NCBI GenBank assembly: GCA_902470695.1
Contig: CABRHH010000044.1
Location: 1 to 10,925, forward strand
Source: an uncultured Collinsella sp.
GTDB taxonomy: Bacteria > Actinomycetota > Coriobacteriia > Coriobacteriales > Coriobacteriaceae
Length of the DNA: 10,925 bases
Direction: 5' to 3'
Part shown: positions 6,718 to 10,925 of the stretch, one piece after another
How positions within the stretch are numbered: the first letter of the stretch is position 1
Layout of the letters: each line of letters starts with the position of its first letter
Made by a program: the position numbers and the translations under genes
The notes under the pieces: generated by a model
Seen by the model: the letters and a program-made list of their open reading frames with translations, nothing else
Databases searched by the model: none
Told to the model about the DNA's origin: nothing

Positions 6718-7668
6718 TTACGCGTCCGCGTGCAGCAGCTCGCGCACCGCCGCGGCGATCCCGTTCGCATCCAAACCGTACTTGTGCAGCAGCTCCTGCG
6801 CCGGACCCGACTCGCCGAAGGTGTCCTGCACGCCCACCCGGCGCACTGGCACCGGGCAGCGCTCGGCCAGCGCGGCACACACGGCCTCGCCCAAGCCGCC
6901 CATCACCGAATGTTCCTCGGCCGTTACCACGTGTCCGGTCTTGCGCGCGCTCGCCACCAGCGTGTCCGCATCGAGCGGCTTGATGGTGTGCATGTTGATA
7001 ACCTCGGCCTCGATGCCGGATGCCGTCAGCGCATCGGCCGCCTCGAGCGCCGCGGCCACCATCAGCCCGCAGGCCACGATCGTCACGTCGGTGCCCGCGC
7101 GCATCACCACGCCGCGGCCCAGCTCGAACTCATAGCTGTCCCGATCGTTCAGAACCGGCGCCGCCAGACGACCGAAACGCAGGTAGAACGGACCATCGGT
7201 CTCGTAGGCGCAGCGCACGGCGGCACGCGCCTCCACATCGTCGGCCGGGCACACCACCGTCATGCCGGGGATGGTGCGCATGAGCGCGATGTCCTCGTTG
7301 CACTGATGGGTGGCGCCGTCCTCGCCCACCGAGATGCCCGCGTGCGTGGCGCCGATCTTCACGTTGAGATGCGGGTAGCCGATCGAATTGCGCACCTGCT
7401 CGAAGGCGCGGCCCGCCGCGAACATGGCGAAGGTACTGGCAAACGCCACGCGCCCGGTGGTGGCGATACCGGCCGCCAGCCCCATCATGTTGCCCTCGGC
7501 GATCCCGGCGTCGAAAAAGCGCTCGGGATACGCCGCCTTGAACTTGCCTGTCTGCGTGGCGGCCGCCAGGTCGGCATCGAGCACCACAAAGTCGTCGTGC
7601 TCGGCCCCCAGCTCAACGAGCGCCTCGCCGAAGCTTTGCCGCGTGGCGATTTTCTTCACGTCTACCAT
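6718..7668 (-). CDS. Transketolase C-terminal subunit (split transketolase)
   Basis: With its partner upstream it forms transketolase, which moves two-carbon units between ketose and aldose phosphates in the non-oxidative pentose phosphate pathway with thiamine diphosphate. The 316 residues hold the pyrimidine-binding domain, with GIAEGNM (55-61) containing the expected catalytic glutamate E58 that activates the cofactor, THAGISVGEDGATHQ (108-122), and a C-terminal domain with VTAEEHSVMGGLG. The gene starts 3 bases after the stop of the N-terminal subunit, consistent with coupled, equal synthesis. Split transketolases of this kind are common in gut bacteria and archaea, often in operons with sugar transporters. 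A related dehydrogenase E1 beta or DXP synthase is less likely given the partner. No anomaly seen. Confidence 0.92.
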   Translation of the reverse strand: MVDVKKIATRQSFGEALVELGAEHDDFVVLDADLAAATQTGKFKAAYPERFFDAGIAEGNMMGLAAGIATTGRVAFASTFAMFAAGRAFEQVRNSIGYPHLNVKIGATHAGISVGEDGATHQCNEDIALMRTIPGMTVVCPADDVEARAAVRCAYETDGPFYLRFGRLAAPVLNDRDSYEFELGRGVVMRAGTDVTIVACGLMVAAALEAADALTASGIEAEVINMHTIKPLDADTLVASARKTGHVVTAEEHSVMGGLGEAVCAALAERCPVPVRRVGVQDTFGESGPAQELLHKYGLDANGIAAAVRELLHADA

Positions 7669-7671
7669 CGT

Positions 7672-8493
7672 CTACGCCTCCTCGGAAAGCTCGCGCAGCG
7701 CCTGCTCAAGCTGCTCGTCGTTCGGTGCCTTGCCGTGCCAGCCCACCTGGTTCTCCATGAAGGAGACGCCCTTGCCCTTCACGGTTTCGGCCACGATGCA
7801 CACCGGCTTGCCGCGCACGGCACGCGCCTGCTCGAACGCGGCGCGCACCTGGGCCATATCGTTGCCGTCGGCCAGCTCGATCACCTCGAACTTGAAGGCC
7901 GCGAACTTGTCGGCGATCGGCATGGCCGAGTTAACCTCCTCGATGCTGCCGTCGATCTGCAGGCCGTTGTGGTCCACGATGAGCACGAGGTTGTCCAGCG
8001 CATGGTTGCCGGCGAACATCGCCGCCTCCCACACCTGCCCTTCCTCGATCTCACCGTCGCCGAGCAGTGCGAAGGTGCGGTACGTATCGCCCCAATGCTT
8101 GGCGGCCAGCGCCATGCCCACCGCCGCCGAGACGCCCTGGCCCAGGCTGCCGGTGGACATGTCCACGCCCGGCGTGTCGTTCATGTTGGGGTGTCCTTGC
8201 AGGTGACTGCCCACATGGCGCAGCGTGAGCAGGTCCTCCACCGGGAAGAACCCGCGCTCGGCAAGCGTTGCGTAGAGCGCCGGCGCGCAGTGGCCCTTGG
8301 ACAGCACAAAGCGATCGCGGTCGGCGCGGCGCGGCTCGTCCGGATCGATGTTCAGCTCCTCGAAGTACAGGTAGGTGAGGATGTCGGCCGCCCCCAACGA
8401 TCCGCCGGGATGTCCCGAGGCCGCCGCATGCGTGGAGCGCACGATACCGCGCCGCACCCGGCGCGCGATGCGCTCAAGCTCCTCGTTTTGCAT
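7672..8493 (-). CDS. Transketolase N-terminal subunit (split transketolase)
   Basis: This is the thiamine-diphosphate-binding half of transketolase. Seen in the 273-residue product: GHPGG (27-31), SKGH (65-68), STGSLGQG (113-120), and the cofactor motif from GDG (145-147) to N176 (VDHNGLQ), which binds the diphosphate through a metal ion. The frame stays open further upstream to 8529, but ATG 8493 is preferred because AAGGAGGAG lies just before it and the protein then opens with MQNEELERIARRVRR, as usual for the family. It follows the transaldolase gene by 83 bases, a gap filled by a strong hairpin, and is nearly fused to the C-terminal subunit. Both act in the cytoplasm as a heteromer. This split pair may supply pentose-phosphate interconversion for the operon's own substrate beside a housekeeping transketolase elsewhere. 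Confidence 0.92.
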   Translation of the reverse strand: MQNEELERIARRVRRGIVRSTHAAASGHPGGSLGAADILTYLYFEELNIDPDEPRRADRDRFVLSKGHCAPALYATLAERGFFPVEDLLTLRHVGSHLQGHPNMNDTPGVDMSTGSLGQGVSAAVGMALAAKHWGDTYRTFALLGDGEIEEGQVWEAAMFAGNHALDNLVLIVDHNGLQIDGSIEEVNSAMPIADKFAAFKFEVIELADGNDMAQVRAAFEQARAVRGKPVCIVAETVKGKGVSFMENQVGWHGKAPNDEQLEQALRELSEEA

Positions 8494-8510
8494 AGCTCCT
8501 CCTTGTGTAA

Positions 8511-8545
8511 GCCGGCCGCGGGATCGCACTGCTCCCGCGGCCGGC
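8511..8545 (-). promoter_or_regulatory. Strong intercistronic hairpin between transaldolase and transketolase genes
   Basis: GCCGGCCGCGGGA pairs perfectly over 13 bp with TCCCGCGGCCGGC, around a 9-base loop. On the minus strand it is followed by TTACA and then the AAGGAGG site, without a T tract. It may act as an RNA stability or processing element, or cause partial termination, to set the ratio of transaldolase to transketolase. Confidence 0.65.
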
Positions 8546-8576
8546 AGCCATTCTCATATGGATGCGGGCACCTGCG

Positions 8577-9260
8577 TTATGCCTGGGCGCGCACCTTGGC
8601 CCAGTCGGCCTCGAAGGAAGCCAGGCCCGCGTCGGTCAGCGGGTGGCGCAGGCACTTCCTGAGCGCGGCCATGGGCACCGTGGCGATGTCGGCGCCCAGC
8701 AGCGCCGCCTGCGTGACGTGGTTCGGGGTGCGCACCGACGCGGCGATGATCTCCACGCGGCCGTCGGCGTTCTTGCCCGACCAGTCGTAGTTGCCGATGC
8801 AGGCCACCACGTCGGCGAGCTGCGAGATGCCGTCCTCGGCGATGTCGTCGAAGCGGCCCACGAACGGGGAGATGTAGCGCGCGCCGGCGTTGGCGGCAAG
8901 CAGGGCCTGGGTGGCCGAGAACACGAGCGTCATGTTCACGCGGATCCCCTCGTCGGCCAGCGCGCGGCAGGCGGCGAGGCCGGCGGCGCACACCGGCAGC
9001 TTCACCACGATGTTGGGGGCGAGCGCAGCCAGGCGGCGGCCCTCCTCGATCATGCCCTCGGCCGTGTCGGCGGTGGACTCGGCCGACACCGGCAGCCCCT
9101 CGCAAAGCTCGGCGATCTTGAGCATGTGCGGCTCGAAGTCGGCGAGCTTTCCGCCGGTCTTGGCGTACAGCGACGGGTTGGTGGTCACCCCCGCCAGGCA
9201 GCCCCAGCTCTTGGCCTCGGCGATCTCGTCCAGGTCGGCGGTGTCGATGAAGAACTTCAT
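8577..9260 (-). CDS. Transaldolase (small, TalC/MipB type)
   Basis: The enzyme transfers a three-carbon dihydroxyacetone unit between sugar phosphates. The 227 residues fit the small transaldolase/fructose-6-phosphate aldolase family of decameric TIM barrels: opening MKFFIDTADLDEI, GVTTNPSL (24-31), the Schiff-base lysine K87 in NIVVKLPV, and YISPFVGRFDD. The position that is glutamine in E. coli fructose-6-phosphate aldolase appears here to be glutamate (E61 in PVSAES), which favours transaldolase activity. Start at 9260: AAGGGG lies 6 bases upstream. It is the first gene after a promoter-like region with a palindromic operator, and precedes the split transketolase, its natural partner in the pentose phosphate pathway. 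A fructose-6-phosphate aldolase is the alternative. Confidence 0.9.
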   Translation of the reverse strand: MKFFIDTADLDEIAEAKSWGCLAGVTTNPSLYAKTGGKLADFEPHMLKIAELCEGLPVSAESTADTAEGMIEEGRRLAALAPNIVVKLPVCAAGLAACRALADEGIRVNMTLVFSATQALLAANAGARYISPFVGRFDDIAEDGISQLADVVACIGNYDWSGKNADGRVEIIAASVRTPNHVTQAALLGADIATVPMAALRKCLRHPLTDAGLASFEADWAKVRAQA

Positions 9261-9300
9261 GGTGAACCCCTTTCAACAGTCTGGTTCCGAATCTGGCCCC

Positions 9301-9328
9301 AGTGTACCTGTTTTCTCTGTTTTGCAAG
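9301..9328 (-). promoter_or_regulatory. Possible promoter for the transaldolase-transketolase-PTS genes
   Basis: On the minus strand TACACT (9306-9301) could be a -10 and CTTGCA (9328-9323, 16-base spacing) a -35. TTGCAA, one base on, gives a 15-base spacing. Transcription would start near 9294, about 34 bases before the transaldolase ATG. The match is moderate. Confidence 0.4.
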
Positions 9329-9329
9329 C

Positions 9330-9345
9330 GATAAAACGTTTTATC
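9330..9345. promoter_or_regulatory. Perfect 16-bp palindromic operator, LacI-family-like
   Basis: GATAAAACGTTTTATC is a perfect palindrome with a central CG, the form typical of operators bound by LacI/GalR-family regulators. It lies directly upstream of the proposed -35 of the transaldolase promoter, in AT-rich sequence surrounded by GC-rich DNA. The regulator gene is not in the window. Confidence 0.65.
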
Positions 9346-9347
9346 TT

Positions 9348-9378
9348 CGGTAAACGGTAAACAGCGGTCCGTTAACGG
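9348..9378. promoter_or_regulatory. CGGTAAA direct repeat and CCGTTAACGG palindrome
   Basis: CGGTAAA occurs twice in tandem (9348-9361) and the 10-bp palindrome CCGTTAACGG lies at 9369-9378. Both are beside the 16-bp operator and share its AAAC-like core, so they may be further binding sites. This is suggestive only. Confidence 0.35.
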
Positions 9379-9588
9379 CGGGGCTGCGGCCACACGCCGG
9401 CCGCAATCGCCCGCGCAGCCGCAAGCACCCAGACGCCTCGGTGCCCCAGGTAGACACCGTCCGAGGCGTCCCGCGGGCCAGGCAGCCGGCTGCCGCCTTC
9501 CGATGGGCACCGGCGGCCCCGGGCACCCGCGGCTGTCCCAAGCGCCTCAACCGCTCGGACAGCCCGGGCATCCGGGACGCAGGGCCCG
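9379..9588 (-). other. GC-rich, structured gap between the GatZ-like and transaldolase genes
   Basis: About 210 bases hold no credible gene but four inverted repeats: TGCGGCC/GGCCGCA (9385-9405), GACGCCTCGG/CCGAGGCGTC (9432-9470), the self-complementary GGCAGCCGGCTGCC (9481-9494), and GGCTGTCC/GGACAGCC extended by CCCG/CGGG with one bulged base (9526-9567). None is followed by a run of T on the minus strand. They may partly terminate transcription from the GatZ-like gene or stabilise its mRNA end. Confidence 0.55.
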
Positions 9589-10863
9589 TTAGGCCTCCAG
9601 CGCCCGAGCGATGCGCGCGCCCACGCCCACCAGGTTCAGGCACTCCATGTAGGCGCGCAGGGGGCGCTTGATATGGTCGACCACGAACCGCTGCCCGTCG
9701 ATATGCGCCGAAGCGAGGTTTGCGTACAGCGTGGCGATCTCGGCCTTGACCTCCTCGTCGTTGAAGACGTAGTGCCCCGAGATGTCGAGCACCTCGAGCG
9801 CGAGTTTCTCGTCCGCCAGGATTTCGTCGACGGTCAGCTTGGTCTGATCGCCCACCATCCACTTGCGCCAGCGCTCCGTCTTGATGGCCTTCACCAGCAG
9901 CGTCTGGCGCAGGTTGGAGGCACGCTCGATGACGCCCTTGTCCTGCAGCAGTTGCTCGACGGCCACGAGTTTCAGGTAGGCGCGCGTTTCCTCCGTGCCG
10001 TACTGCGGCGCCACGTTGGATGCCGTGACCTCGGCCGGAATGTGCTCGAGCAGCGTGACGTCGTCCATGTAATCGGCGTTGTGCTCCTTCAGGCCCACAC
10101 CGTAGCTCTCCGCCATGCGCGCAAGGCTCCGGGCGTTCTCGAAGTTGTAGTGCCCCACCTGCTCGGTCTTGCGCGTCAGCGTGCCGGTCTGCCCCACGAT
10201 GAACGTGGGCATGGGCAGGCCGCGTGCATCGAGCTCAACCTTCAGGCGCTCGATAAACTCGTGGTACTTCTCGGTTGAGGTCAGGCCGCCGTTGGTCTCC
10301 TCGGTGCCCACCTCGTAGCCGATCTCGGGCAGACTGCGGGCGATGCGCTCGCGCTCGCAGAACGCGATGAGGTCCACGGTGCGCTCGAGCACCACGTCGA
10401 GCGGGATCACCTTGCCGATCACGAACGGGTCCTTGGTGGGGTCGATCATCAGCAAGTCGAAGCCGGCCTCGATGTCGGCAACATAGGAGCGACGCGCAAG
10501 CTCCATGGCCTCGTCCTCCGGCAGGTGGGCCAGGCGCTCGTTATCGCGCTGCCACGGTCCGCCGTGGTCGCGGCACAGGTAGTACATGCCCTCAAAGCCA
10601 ACCTCGTCGGCGATAGCGCGGATGTCGCGGGCGAAGCGCTGCTGATCCCAGCCGTTGACGTACCCGCCACCGAGCTCATCGGCGTCCACCTGGTTGCGGC
10701 TGGCGATATACATCAGCGGCACGTCCAGGTCACGCCCCAGCTCGAAGCTCGCCCGCAGCAGATTGCTCGACATGGGACCGATGCCCAGCAGCGTGCCCGA
10801 CTCCCCCGTCTCCTTAAGCTTGAGCAGGCCGTCCACCACGCGTTTGATCGGAAGCTTTTCCAT
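9589..10863 (-). CDS. Class II tagatose-bisphosphate aldolase GatZ/KbaZ-like subunit
   Basis: The 424-residue protein fits the GatZ/KbaZ/AgaZ family in length (about 420) and layout. In enteric bacteria these proteins are needed for full activity and stability of the class II tagatose-1,6-bisphosphate aldolase, whose catalytic subunit is GatY or KbaY. Seen: SRNQVD (55-60) where the family has a TSNQVNQ-like motif, CRDHGGPWQRD (97-107) in place of GGDHLGPN, DPTKDP (141-146), GYEVGTEE (182-189) and FIVGQTGT. The sequence is clearly divergent from the E. coli proteins, so it may act on another sugar phosphate or alone. The start at 10863 has AGGAGGAG 7 bases upstream. No GatY-like gene is in the window. 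It is followed by a 328-base gap with operator and hairpins, so it can be transcribed apart from, or through into, the transaldolase genes. Confidence 0.8.
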   Translation of the reverse strand: MEKLPIKRVVDGLLKLKETGESGTLLGIGPMSSNLLRASFELGRDLDVPLMYIASRNQVDADELGGGYVNGWDQQRFARDIRAIADEVGFEGMYYLCRDHGGPWQRDNERLAHLPEDEAMELARRSYVADIEAGFDLLMIDPTKDPFVIGKVIPLDVVLERTVDLIAFCERERIARSLPEIGYEVGTEETNGGLTSTEKYHEFIERLKVELDARGLPMPTFIVGQTGTLTRKTEQVGHYNFENARSLARMAESYGVGLKEHNADYMDDVTLLEHIPAEVTASNVAPQYGTEETRAYLKLVAVEQLLQDKGVIERASNLRQTLLVKAIKTERWRKWMVGDQTKLTVDEILADEKLALEVLDISGHYVFNDEEVKAEIATLYANLASAHIDGQRFVVDHIKRPLRAYMECLNLVGVGARIARALEA

Positions 10864-10925
10864 GATTGTTCTCCTCCTATATTGATGTTGCCGCTTCTCG
10901 CGCAGCGGCCGCGCTTCTTTACCCG
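10864..10925 (-). promoter_or_regulatory. Ribosome binding site and short upstream stretch of the GatZ-like gene
   Basis: On the minus strand AGGAGGAG ends 7 bases before the ATG, a near-perfect site. Further upstream the stretch is too short to show a promoter. A TAA at 10921-10919 could be the end of another gene, but this cannot be judged at the window edge. Confidence 0.6.

Noticed and set aside
8494..8529. Earlier start of the transketolase N-terminal subunit at 8529
   Set aside because: It would make the intercistronic hairpin and the AAGGAGGAG site coding. The ATG at 8493 fits the site and the family N-terminus.
5509..8790. A 1093-codon open frame on the plus strand
   Set aside because: It spans five minus-strand features including the terminator at 6201-6239, shows His/Arg-rich shadow composition and no domain.
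9432..9470. The GACGCCTCGG stem as an intrinsic terminator of the GatZ-like gene
   Set aside because: The loop is long and no run of T follows on the minus strand, so it is kept only as an unexplained structure.
9441..9671. A 76-codon plus-strand frame in the structured gap
   Set aside because: It has no ribosome site, is Pro/Arg-rich and runs into the antisense of the GatZ-like gene.
1..10925. CRISPR array, tRNA, rRNA, insertion sequence or attachment site
   Set aside because: No regularly spaced repeats, cloverleaf-like sequence, transposase or integrase motif was seen on reading the window.

Overview
The window reads as a moderately GC-rich actinobacterial chromosome, most probably a gut Coriobacteriia member close to Collinsella or Olsenella. 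The grounds are the codon usage (G/C-ending codons), the strong AGGAGG-type ribosome binding sites, the split transketolase beside a PTS gene, and a general likeness of the proteins to that group. No rRNA or other marker gene is present, so the placement is inference. Every supported gene lies on the minus strand, so transcription runs from right to left.

Right part (10925 to about 6200): a sugar-phosphate locus. In transcription order it holds a GatZ/KbaZ-like tagatose-bisphosphate aldolase subunit, a structured GC-rich gap of about 330 bases with a promoter and a perfect 16-bp palindromic operator, a small transaldolase, a split transketolase (N-terminal subunit, then C-terminal subunit) and a PTS EIIA protein, closed by an intrinsic terminator at 6201-6239. 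Together these look like import and breakdown of a sugar, pentitol or hexitol phosphate through non-oxidative pentose-phosphate steps. The permease genes would lie beyond the right edge.

Middle (6092 to 5464): a single gene for a GGQ-containing RF-1-domain protein of the ribosome-rescue (ArfB-like) type. Its terminator merges into the promoter of the next operon.

Left part (5464 to 1): a defence-type operon. It encodes a 1086-residue SF2/SNF2-like helicase, a DUF4391 protein fused stop-to-start with it, and a type III-like (beta-class) DNA methyltransferase that runs off the left edge. A Res endonuclease gene would be expected next but is not in the window. Two features suggest this operon varies. 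First, its leader has a good promoter, a strong AAGGAG site and a small ORF that crosses a run of 11 G. With 11 G the leader ORF stops after 13 codons. With 10 G (or 7, or 13) it would continue and stop 3 bases before the helicase ATG, a layout suited to translational coupling, so slippage in the tract could switch the operon. Second, the methyltransferase gene is a mosaic: codons before and including its DPPY motif have host-like GC (about 60%), while the target-recognition half is about 43% GC, suggesting exchange of the specificity domain. A phase-variable helicase/DUF4391/methyltransferase system is the most interesting reading of this window.
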